Of a stretch of DNA of 42,552 nucleotides, positions 1 through 6,263 are shown in pieces. The notes below the pieces were generated by a model, which saw nothing but the letters and a program-made list of their open reading frames with translations, made no database searches and had not been told where the DNA came from. The number at the start of each line of letters is the position of its first letter. Within the stretch, counting starts at the first letter, position 1. This stretch comes from Pirellula staleyi DSM 6068 (GTDB lineage Bacteria > Planctomycetota > Planctomycetia > Pirellulales > Pirellulaceae). The DNA lies in contig CAMDKL010000034.1 in the NCBI GenBank assembly GCA_945900945.1, positions 1 through 42,552 of the forward strand. The letters are read 5' to 3'. Made by a program: the position numbers and the translations under genes.

Positions 1-510
1 GGAAATCAAGGATCTTGAGTCAGAAGGCATCGCAGACGAACAGCTTCAATGAGGCCACGATCTTTCGATCGCGGAAATCCAACGAAAACGCAGGGAAAGC
101 CTACAACATCGACGCGCTTCAATGAGGCCACGATCTTTCGATCGCGGAAATCTAACGTAATCTCGGGCTTCTGCGAGCGTAGCGAAGCTTCAATGAGGCC
201 ACGATCTTTCGATCGCGGAAATAACGAAAACCTAATCGATCAAATTAAAGGCAACGAGCTTCAATGAGGCCACGATCTTTCGATCGCGGAAATACTGGAT
301 TGGAAAAGGCAGGTACATGCGCGTCACTGGCTTCAATGAGGCCACGATCTTTCGATCGCGGAAATTAATGCAGCGGTAATCGTACCTGCCGTGAAGTTAC
401 CCGCTTCAATGAGGCCACGATCTTTCGATCGCGGAAATTCTTCGCTTAAGTGGCAATCTAACGCCATCTAAATCGCTTCAATGAGGCCACGATCTTTCGA
501 TCGCGGAAAT
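1..510 (-). CRISPR. CRISPR array, type I-G associated, leader-proximal end
   Basis: Seven full, identical 36-bp repeats lie at 43-78, 116-151, 187-222, 258-293, 330-365, 403-438 and 475-510. The last 6 bases of an eighth repeat occupy 1-6, so the array continues beyond the window. The seven spacers are 35-37 bp and all different. Read on the minus strand, the repeat ends in ATTGAAGC, the usual form of a crRNA 5' handle. Its centre folds as CCGCGATC-GAAA-GATCGTGG: eight pairs (one G-U) closed by a GNRA tetraloop. On the plus strand the same pair is an A-C mismatch, which supports minus-strand transcription. The leader is then at 511 upward, next to the cas genes, and spacer 439-474 is the newest. 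Processing would be by the Cas6 domain of Csb2. Absence of repeat decay suggests the leader end. Confidence 0.97.
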
Positions 511-633
511 CGTGCCTGCGTAAGTCCTTTTATCAAAAGGGGTAAAACGTCGTTTTGCGAGCACCTGAGAAATTATAACCGGGTCGCCCAGTTGAATTGT
601 ACTCGTATCGTGCATTTATGGCCCTATTTCCGC
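511..633 (-). promoter_or_regulatory. CRISPR leader with candidate array promoter
   Basis: This non-coding stretch lies between the cas operon terminator and the first repeat. On the minus strand it carries a perfect TATAAT at 577-572, about 60 bp before the first repeat. The best -35 candidate (ACAATT at 600-595, 17-bp spacing) is weak. A/T-rich tracts near 517-555 are typical of leaders. Position and orientation agree with the repeat polarity; the promoter itself is inferred. Confidence 0.6.
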
Positions 634-655
634 AAAAAAAGACCCGCGAGCGGTC
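634..655 (-). terminator. Rho-independent terminator after cas4-cas1
   Basis: On the minus strand, a GC-rich hairpin (GACCG...GGGTC, 655-641, with a short loop and one possible bulge) is followed at once by seven T residues (640-634). It lies about 55 bp after the cas4-cas1 stop. It would separate cas mRNA from the array transcript that starts downstream at the TATAAT box. Confidence 0.7.
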
Positions 656-709
656 CCCGGCTTTTCCGAGTCACCTAACCGCTCGCACGACCGTTTCCCA
701 CTTTTAGCC

Positions 710-2611
710 CTACCGCGTCACAAACGAAGGGTAATCCCAAATCTCACCCGTTAAACACCTCGCTAACAACCGCGTTTGTATTTCTAAAATACGACGATAA
801 CTTACTCGATAATCGAATAGCGGATGCGTAATCAACTGATCCATCCGCTGTTCATAAGCACGGAAAAATGCTTTACGTCCGTCTGCCGTTAGCGCCACTG
901 CGTCGCCCGCCGATACAAAGTGCTCCGGCGTAACCATGCGGTTATTGATGGCCGTAACCACTGTGCTATCCACCACCAGCGGTCGGAATGGTTCCATCAA
1001 GTCCAACGCCAATGACGGTCGGCCAAACCGAGGTTGATGGTAGAAGCCTAAATAGGGGTCTAAACCGACCCCAGCACAGATGATCGTCAGATCCTTGGAC
1101 AACAGGCTATAACCCAACGATAACAACGCATTGATTGGATCTCGCGGTGGACGACGATTGCGGCCATCGAAATTGAATTGCAGCCATTTGTCTCCTGTTC
1201 CGTTGCTTGTCTCTTGAGCCTGTTTGCTATGCCCCACTGAATCGCGCTCGGTTTTGATCATCCCATCAAAATGCTGAAAATAGATTCTAGCTGCGAGTCC
1301 CTCGATACCTAGCAGCGATGGCAATGACTCCGCACGTTCCGATTCCCATTTCAACGTCTTGATAAACTGAATAGCATCCGTCGGTGGCTCGATATGATTT
1401 CGCATCAGAAACGTGCGTTGGTTTTGAATCTTGGCAGATACTAGTTTTCGAGCGAGTCGGAGACAAAATTCCGGCCGATCTGCACAGCGAAACTGCTCAC
1501 GGCGCCACAGGATGTTCTTCAACCCAACACCCTGCGTCATGCCATGAAACCAGCCACCGTAACTGAAGTAAACCAGCGGCACCTCCGCTTGCAACAGCGA
1601 TTGAATCGCTTGAGTGGTAACCTGGATATTGCCCATCACATTGACTTGAGAAACATCATTCATGCGAAACTCTTGAATCAGTTTGCCTTTTTCTTTGGCT
1701 TGAAGGACGTCACCGGACTTTCCAAGCGACAGGCCTTGGGTGTTCAAATAAAGTGGTTTTCGCTCATCGCGGGACGTTACCAACTGTCGCACACGATTGA
1801 CGGGCATCGATGAACTTTCGTTCCGCGACGCCATTCGCATGGCTCCGATATCAAACAAAAGCGGCTGAATGAACGTACCGTAGGAATGCGAACTCTGACA
1901 GTAACTCGTTTCGTCTGGCAGACAGATGCTGACCAACGAACATCGCGGACACTTCGGGCTATCGATCAGGGGCGGCGGTGCTATCTCGGACTGCCGTAAT
2001 TCCCGAGCACCGATGATTACAGACTCGGTCAACTCGATCAGTTCATTGTCCATTGCAATACGAACACGCTGCCTTGTCTCCCAAAAAAACAGTACGCCTT
2101 CGTCACACTTGAAGCCATTTTCGCGAAGCACCAGGGCTTGAACACACAATTGAACACGCTCAGGATCCCACGCTCCGAGCGAACCGTCCTCCAGTTTCTT
2201 TGGCGAACCTCGTTTGTAATCGACAGGTGTGGCCATGGTTCCGTCTGACTCTACCAGATCGAGTTTGGCGAGTACTCCATATCGATCGCTTGAAAGTGTG
2301 ACACTGCGGGCATGGACAATCTCGCGTTCGCTGCTTTCTGGCGAGTCACTCGGCGCATCGGCGCTGCCCTCGTCGGCCTGATCTGCCTTTTGGGTTTTGG
2401 CCAATTTTCGTTTACTGGCTGGCAGGGGAGTTGTTTTTGCGTCGACGCGAGTGTGTTTAGCGACTCCATCGATCGTATCCACATTATGGGCAAACAATCC
2501 GTCGACATATTCCAGATAGAACAATCGCGGGCAATAGGCATATTCGTTGAGCATACGGGCGGGCAAGTATTCCGATTCGTCTGCGTCCGGTTGGTGTTGT
2601 GGCGAGATCAT
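710..2611 (-). CDS. cas4-cas1: Cas4-Cas1 fusion, spacer acquisition integrase/nuclease
   Basis: A 633-residue fusion. The N-terminal ~235 residues are Cas4, a RecB-like nuclease with an iron-sulphur cluster that trims prespacers: Cys27 (YCPR), D118 (KLDLVE), D131-x-K133 (DYKRG) and Cys221/224/230 are visible. A variable Ser/Asp/Lys-rich insert fills residues ~55-95. The C-terminal ~350 residues are Cas1, the integrase, with the expected metal ligands at about E437 (GIEG), H525 (FYHQPRFG) and D537 or E540. Cas4-Cas1 fusion is characteristic of type I-G and some I-B loci. Cas2, its partner, is encoded 7 bp upstream, so both are probably translated from one mRNA. Length and motifs look intact, so adaptation is likely functional. 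Confidence 0.96.
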   Translation of the reverse strand: MISPQHQPDADESEYLPARMLNEYAYCPRLFYLEYVDGLFAHNVDTIDGVAKHTRVDAKTTPLPASKRKLAKTQKADQADEGSADAPSDSPESSEREIVHARSVTLSSDRYGVLAKLDLVESDGTMATPVDYKRGSPKKLEDGSLGAWDPERVQLCVQALVLRENGFKCDEGVLFFWETRQRVRIAMDNELIELTESVIIGARELRQSEIAPPPLIDSPKCPRCSLVSICLPDETSYCQSSHSYGTFIQPLLFDIGAMRMASRNESSSMPVNRVRQLVTSRDERKPLYLNTQGLSLGKSGDVLQAKEKGKLIQEFRMNDVSQVNVMGNIQVTTQAIQSLLQAEVPLVYFSYGGWFHGMTQGVGLKNILWRREQFRCADRPEFCLRLARKLVSAKIQNQRTFLMRNHIEPPTDAIQFIKTLKWESERAESLPSLLGIEGLAARIYFQHFDGMIKTERDSVGHSKQAQETSNGTGDKWLQFNFDGRNRRPPRDPINALLSLGYSLLSKDLTIICAGVGLDPYLGFYHQPRFGRPSLALDLMEPFRPLVVDSTVVTAINNRMVTPEHFVSAGDAVALTADGRKAFFRAYEQRMDQLITHPLFDYRVSYRRILEIQTRLLARCLTGEIWDYPSFVTR

Positions 2612-2618
2612 GGCGAGA

Positions 2619-2909
2619 TTAAACGATCATGCAGGCGGAATCGAAAGGCTGATAGGCTTGACCGAGAGCAGCGATAACCCGTTCACCGCGCCCCTCCGAG
2701 GGGCCAAGATCGATGAATAGAACTTGATCGTGTGCATGATTGATGATTTCGGTCAATCGCTGCCGGCATTGGATCAGGTCGCTCTTGGACAATTGACACT
2801 CGAAGACGCTGTATTGAAGATGGTCACCATAGGCCTTCATGATTTTGAAGACTTTGCGGAGACGTTTATCGTCGGCAATGTCGTAACAAACAATGTAAGT
2901 TGATCGCAT
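2619..2909 (-). CDS. cas2: Cas2, spacer acquisition partner of Cas1
   Basis: A 96-residue protein, normal for Cas2. It opens with beta strand STYIVCYDIADDKRLRKVF, which contains the conserved Asp after YD at residue ~10. A ferredoxin-like fold is expected, forming the dimer that bridges two Cas1 dimers. VFECQLSK near residues 36-43 is the usual second strand. It starts the adaptation pair cas2/cas4-cas1. About 190 bp upstream lie two REP palindromes and the transposase gene, so this pair is cut off from the interference operon and may need its own promoter, which I could not locate with confidence. Confidence 0.95.
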   Translation of the reverse strand: MRSTYIVCYDIADDKRLRKVFKIMKAYGDHLQYSVFECQLSKSDLIQCRQRLTEIINHAHDQVLFIDLGPSEGRGERVIAALGQAYQPFDSACMIV

Positions 2910-2982
2910 CCATTGAAACTAGTTGGAGTTTCAGCGAGAAGCAAGAAAAAAGAAACCAACCGTTTTACCAAGGAGCAGACTA

Positions 2983-3082
2983 GTGTAGCACGGCACTCCG
3001 TGCCGTGATCTGCACACGATCGCAAAGGCGCTGAGTCCTGCCTCTTTTATCGATCGCGACGGCAGGGAGTGCCGTTTTACAC
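2983..3082. repeat. REP palindrome pair downstream of the RAYT gene
   Basis: REP copy 1 (2983-3008) is GTGTAG followed by CACGGCAC-TCC-GTGCCGTG, a perfect 8-bp stem. Copy 2 (about 3058-3082) is inverted and slightly degenerate (stem spoiled by one base) and ends in TTTTACAC. Head-to-tail inverted pairing makes a BIME-like unit. The pair lies just past the 3' end of the transposase gene at 3099-3761 and shares its GTGTAG/CTACAC tail with the other copies in this island. Confidence 0.8.
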
Positions 3083-3098
3083 TGGTTGCCGTTCTCTG

Positions 3099-3761
3099 CT
3101 AGGCTTTCTTGAACAAATAGTCAGACGCCGGTCGTTTTGCGGCGACTCCATTTTGGGCAATGTAGTCGCGGAGATAGAGAAACTGTTCTGAACTGCGGAT
3201 CAGGTGATCAAACGGTTCGCCTTGCCAAAAGCAGCCTTTTTGGCCGATCCGAATATTGATTTCCTTTGCAGTAAATCGTTGCCAGTTCGTACATTGTCCA
3301 CGGCATGTAGTTGGCAGATAGAACATCGCGATCAGGTGCACGTGGTTTGGCATTACGATGGCGCAGTCGATCTCGTAACGAGAACCATTGAAATGCCAAA
3401 GTGATTCTAAGACGCATTCCGCTAATTCGCGATTGCGTAAATGGCACGCTCCATGGCAAGCGTCTAAATGCCAATGAAAAAGACGATCACGCATTTTTCG
3501 GAATGAAGTCTGTAGGTTAGCTGGCAATTGTTTCCAAGGCGGCAATTCATGGTCTGCTTCGATTGTGAATCCTTGGCGGAGCAACCAATCACGTTGTTGC
3601 CTATCCCATAGTTCGATTCCATCGCAAGGCATTGAGTCGAGGGTTCGTATGGTTATAAAAACAGCGACACCTGGCTGGAACCAATGGGGCAGATTGCGAG
3701 CGGAGACATCAACCTCAGCCTCTGGGTCAAAGGCGCCAAACTGCGAAAACTTCTCGGACAT
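3099..3761 (-). CDS. REP-associated tyrosine transposase (RAYT, Y1_Tnp/TnpA_REP family)
   Basis: A 220-residue single-strand DNA transposase of the HUH class. Residues 135-143 contain the metal-binding H140-V-H142 motif in VMPNHVHLI. The downstream helix (FDHLIRSSEQFLYLRDYIAQNG region, residues ~184-204) carries Tyr200, the likely nucleophile. FWQGEPFDH is typical of the family. RAYTs are domesticated relatives of IS200/IS605 transposases that bind and cut REP hairpins. Here the gene is flanked on both sides by the matching palindromes (2983-4319), so the gene plus repeats form a self-contained REP unit. Length and motifs are intact. It sits between cas2 and csb2 and interrupts an otherwise contiguous I-G operon. 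No role in CRISPR immunity is shown. Confidence 0.9.
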   Translation of the reverse strand: MSEKFSQFGAFDPEAEVDVSARNLPHWFQPGVAVFITIRTLDSMPCDGIELWDRQQRDWLLRQGFTIEADHELPPWKQLPANLQTSFRKMRDRLFHWHLDACHGACHLRNRELAECVLESLWHFNGSRYEIDCAIVMPNHVHLIAMFYLPTTCRGQCTNWQRFTAKEINIRIGQKGCFWQGEPFDHLIRSSEQFLYLRDYIAQNGVAAKRPASDYLFKKA

Positions 3762-3794
3762 AGATTAGGTCCCCAAAAGTATTGCACGAGCTCT

Positions 3795-4001
3795 GTGTAG
3801 CACGGCACTCCGTGCCGTGACCGCAAACTGCAACGACTCCGCGCCGTGATAAACGCGACTGAGCTCGCAAAAAACTCATTCTAGCGGCGTCAAAATATTA
3901 AGTCAAAATGCATAGTCACTAGTCTTCGCTTGGTTGCTGGGCGATAGTGCTGCCGTGGAGCGAGGTTGGCCCAGAAAACGGCACGGAGTGCCGTTCTACA
4001 C
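3795..4001. repeat. REP palindrome pair upstream of the RAYT gene
   Basis: REP copy 3 (3795-3820) is identical in its core to copy 1: GTGTAG then CACGGCACTCCGTGCCGTG. Copy 4 (3978-4001) is inverted, core ACGGCACGGAGTGCCGT then TCTACAC. About 155 bp of sequence with no recognisable gene lies between them, including a partial match (CTCCGCGCCGTG near 3837). Together they form the upstream border of the RAYT unit. Confidence 0.82.
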
Positions 4002-4014
4002 TATCGCACCTCGC

Positions 4015-4143
4015 CTATACCTCGAACAATCTTTCCCATGGCACTGTGGCACGCAGCGCATCAAGCTTTTGCTTTGCCTCCCGCTCTTCCGCCCATTTTT
4101 TAACTTGCTCTTCTGAATCCGGAATATAACGTTCACTTGGCAT
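4015..4143 (-). CDS. Small charged protein, 42 residues, unknown
   Basis: I do not recognise this ORF. Starting at the ATG at 4143 gives MPSERYIPDSEEQVKKWAEE and continues to VPWERLFEV. It is strongly charged and probably one amphipathic helix followed by a short tail. The longer frame back to 4227 runs through REP copy 5 and is probably not the true start. It is flanked by REP copies 4 and 5, so it may be a passenger gene or the relic of a longer one. The Shine-Dalgarno site is poor (AAAGAAATCAAC). A proline-rich C-terminus ending in WERLFEV resembles antitoxin-sized proteins only in size. Confidence 0.4.
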   Translation of the reverse strand: MPSERYIPDSEEQVKKWAEEREAKQKLDALRATVPWERLFEV

Positions 4144-4180
4144 GTTGATTTCTTTCTCGGTGTTCGAGGGCCATGGACCA

Positions 4181-4319
4181 GTGTAGCACGGCTCTCCGAG
4201 CCGTGACCTCCGCGCAGACGCAAACAATACGAAGTACGCAATTCCCCTGCAATCAGCGAGGGCGGACGCAATTCAGCGATTATACGGGCCGGGAAACGGT
4301 TCGGAGAACCGTTCTACAC
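4181..4319. repeat. REP palindrome pair with compensatory stem changes
   Basis: REP copy 5 (4181-4206) reads GTGTAG then CACGGCTCTCCGAGCCGTG. Copy 6 (4294-4319) is inverted: ACGGTTCGGAGAACCGT then TCTACAC. Against copies 1 and 3, both arms have changed together (GGCAC/GTGCC, GGCTC/GAGCC, GGTTC/GAACC), so stem pairing is kept while sequence drifts. The second ends 15 bp before the 118-codon plus-strand gene and may affect its 5' end. Confidence 0.82.
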
Positions 4320-4334
4320 TAATCAGGTACCAAC

Positions 4335-4691
4335 ATGGGAATGTTCAATTCGATCATCGCTGATTTACCTTGCGTTGCAAACAAGGTGACCGCTCGCGGC
4401 GAAATTCAAATCAAATGGCAATCGCCCGAGATGCGATCAGGAGAAGCATTCTATCTTGGCGATACGATGGATGGCATCATGCCCGATTACGACAACGTTT
4501 GGATCAAAACAGACTTCATATGCGAAGCCTGTTCGCCACGCACCAAAGCTCGCGACGACACGAGCTTCATCAAGGTGATGGACCAACACCGACACATCAT
4601 CTTCGTACGCATTGAGAACGGCAGAATTTTGCAAATCATCAGCGAAGACGATTTTAAAACCCTAAAAACCGCCGGTTATGCGGTTGGCTAG
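4335..4691 (+). CDS. Hypothetical protein, 118 residues
   Basis: The only plus-strand gene of the island. It opens MGMFNSIIADLPC, resembling the MGMFD-type small proteins often found on phages and plasmids, to which I cannot assign a function. The rest (WQSPEMRSGEAFYLGD, CEACSP, HIIFVRIENGRILQI) suggests a compact mixed alpha/beta fold without signal peptide or membrane segment. Three cysteines are present, two in the C-x2-C pattern near residue 60, too few for a classical zinc site. The start at 4335 follows AGG 12 bases upstream. Convergent with the CcbP-like gene at 4739-5101. Orientation opposite to cas genes suggests that it arrived independently. Confidence 0.6.
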   Translation: MGMFNSIIADLPCVANKVTARGEIQIKWQSPEMRSGEAFYLGDTMDGIMPDYDNVWIKTDFICEACSPRTKARDDTSFIKVMDQHRHIIFVRIENGRILQIISEDDFKTLKTAGYAVG

Positions 4692-4738
4692 TGCCAGCCG
4701 GCCGCGACAGCGATTCGTATGGAATCAATTATTCTAAA

Positions 4739-5101
4739 TTACATACGTCGCTTCCAATCGAGATACGCAGCGAGAAAGAGATGTCCGTCTGGAAGCGGGC
4801 TCACCAGTTCGACAGATCGTGCTTCGATGCGATGCTGTTGGCCGTTTTGTTCGCAGATTAAGTCGATCCCAAAATCGTCGTTTTCAGGCCATTCTGCCGA
4901 AACCACCTCTACGTCCTCGCCCAGTACTTTGGCCGCAAAAGGGAATTGCATTTCCTCTGCAATCGCATAAAAGAGACCGCTATGCTGTTCGGACGCGTCT
5001 TTTGCATCAACCGTCGCCTCATCGAGTGCCTCACTCACCGCGACCTCATCAAGCTCCTTGTACCACGTCACGTCACTTTTCTTCTTGTTCGTTTTGACCA
5101 T
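4739..5101 (-). CDS. CcbP-like small acidic protein (calcium-binding family candidate)
   Basis: A 120-residue acidic protein. Residues ~45-115 resemble the CcbP (Calci_bind_CcbP) family: an aromatic helix (FYAIAEEMQFPFAAKVLGE) leading into VEVV, an acidic turn (PENDD), a strand with GIDLIC and a closing AAYLDWKRR helix. In cyanobacterial CcbP this fold binds calcium through acidic surface patches. The N-terminal ~40 residues are extra, Lys/Glu/Asp-rich and probably helical. A good ribosome site, AGGAG, lies 11 bases before the ATG. It may be co-transcribed with the 192-residue gene upstream at 5322-5900. Family assignment is from remembered pattern, so moderate. Confidence 0.55.
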   Translation of the reverse strand: MVKTNKKKSDVTWYKELDEVAVSEALDEATVDAKDASEQHSGLFYAIAEEMQFPFAAKVLGEDVEVVSAEWPENDDFGIDLICEQNGQQHRIEARSVELVSPLPDGHLFLAAYLDWKRRM

Positions 5102-5191
5102 GCGGTATGCTCCTATAACCTGAAAAGTACGTCACAATGGCATCGAAACGCCGAGCCGATTCTATACCGCACGCGGTGAACGTTGAACCAG

Positions 5192-5267
5192 GTAGCTGAA
5201 TTCCCAAGAATTCAGACGACCAACGATTGATATGGCGTAGCCTCTGAATTCTTGGGAATTCAGCTAC
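5192..5267. repeat. Perfect 24-bp inverted repeat around EcoRI-like sites
   Basis: Two perfect 24-bp arms at 5192-5215 (GTAGCTGAATTCCCAAG...) and 5244-5267 (its reverse complement) are separated by 28 bp. Each arm itself contains a near palindrome, CTGAATTCCCAAGAATTCAG. It lies between the 120- and 192-residue genes and belongs to a family distinct from the GTGTAG REPs. It could act as a hairpin in the intergenic transcript or be a non-autonomous palindromic element. Confidence 0.8.
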
Positions 5268-5321
5268 GGGTAACATGGGTCATGGACCACCGCGAGCGGG
5301 ATATCTGCCAAACATTGGCCG

Positions 5322-5900
5322 CTACTTCTGGCTAGCTTTTTGTAATGAGCTAAGCTCAGAATCGCAAATAAATCCGACGCAATCGTTTTTGGACATGTCG
5401 CCGCACCATTTTACAACCTGAGATTTTGGCAAGTCGGATTTTTTCAAGGATGCAATGACGACTTTCAAACAATCTGCTATTTCATCGGTCATCATGCCTT
5501 CGTCGCTCATTTCAACTTGACGACTCCCTAGCCGCATCAACTCGAGCGACATCTGCATCACCTCAGCCAGATGCCCGTCCTGGATCAACCTTTGAAAATT
5601 GCGTTCGATTGCGTCATAAGCTACGCTGTCGTAGTCAAAATTGCAGTTGGATTCACGTTCATCGAAGTCCGTCGCCGCGACGATTGCTTTTTTCGTTTCC
5701 TCGATTAACCCCTGCTCCGACAACTGCACGTCGAACCGCCGCATCAAGCTGCGTAGCGTAGTTTGATTATCCTTTGCCAGTTCCAAAATCACATCAACCA
5801 AGGCCACTTTTTCACTTTTCTTTAGTGCTTTGGCAAGTGCATCGAGCGTCTCGCTCGCACCTTTAAGTTTCGGTACAGCCAATTTCCGTTTCGTCGCCAT
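5322..5900 (-). CDS. Hypothetical helical protein, 192 residues
   Basis: Unrecognised. The N-terminus is basic (MATKRKLAVPKLKG) and is followed by predicted helices (ALAKALKKSEKVALVDVILE; TTLRSLMRRFD; AYDAIERNFQRLIQDGHLAE; EVMQMSLELMRLGSRQVE; IADCLKVVIASLKKS). The pattern is that of an all-helical repeat protein, perhaps TPR/HEAT-like, of the kind seen in DUF-type proteins near SWIM-domain proteins. No catalytic motif, signal or membrane segment is visible. The start at 5900 has a strong site, AAGGAG, eight bases upstream. It reads in the same direction as cas genes and could share a transcript with the CcbP-like gene. No function is claimed. Confidence 0.7.
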   Translation of the reverse strand: MATKRKLAVPKLKGASETLDALAKALKKSEKVALVDVILELAKDNQTTLRSLMRRFDVQLSEQGLIEETKKAIVAATDFDERESNCNFDYDSVAYDAIERNFQRLIQDGHLAEVMQMSLELMRLGSRQVEMSDEGMMTDEIADCLKVVIASLKKSDLPKSQVVKWCGDMSKNDCVGFICDSELSSLQKASQK

Positions 5901-6263
5901 GATTTGATCTCCTTTTCAGATTTATTTTATTTGAAGGGGTACAACGACCGCGTCAACTCTCATCATCTGCTTTCGCCCGCAGCAAGGCTGAAGGGCGAGA
6001 GCCATGATAACACGACTCAATTGCAAATAGTTGTCGATCAATTTCTTAAAGAGTGCGATCGTTGTAAGCCACCTGGCAATGAATTGAATTCCGTTTCAGC
6101 AGAATCACGGTTCGGAGAACCGTGCGACACTAAGCTATAAGCCACTTACCGATCAATTGGTCCCAATTCTTTCGTAACTACGGCAGCGATGTCGAAATGT
6201 TTTTCTAGTGTTGCTCGACGGGAAGTAGTTCTTCGAGATGATCTTTGATTTGTTATTGGATTT
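5901..6263. other. Non-coding gap after csb2 with a seventh REP copy
   Basis: No credible gene. A REP copy at 6105-6130 has core CACGGTTCGGAGAACCGTG and tail CGACAC, a variant of the family at 2983-4319 and 1.8 kb from the rest, which suggests that the REP island once extended or was imported in pieces. On the minus strand, 6150-6250 gives open stretches such as IKDHLEELLPVEQH that are broken by stops; they may be remains of a gene between csb2 and the island. The upstream region of the 192-residue gene at 5901-6000 should hold its promoter, but I see no convincing boxes. Confidence 0.5.

Noticed and set aside
294-402. Complementary 9-mer (GGCAGGTAC / GTACCTGCC) in adjacent spacers
   Set aside because: Nine bases in ~250 bp of spacers can match by chance; nothing else supports common origin.
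49-678. Two ORFs starting MRPRSFDRGN in the array and leader
   Set aside because: They are translations of the CRISPR repeat and leader; the repeated start peptide is the repeat itself.
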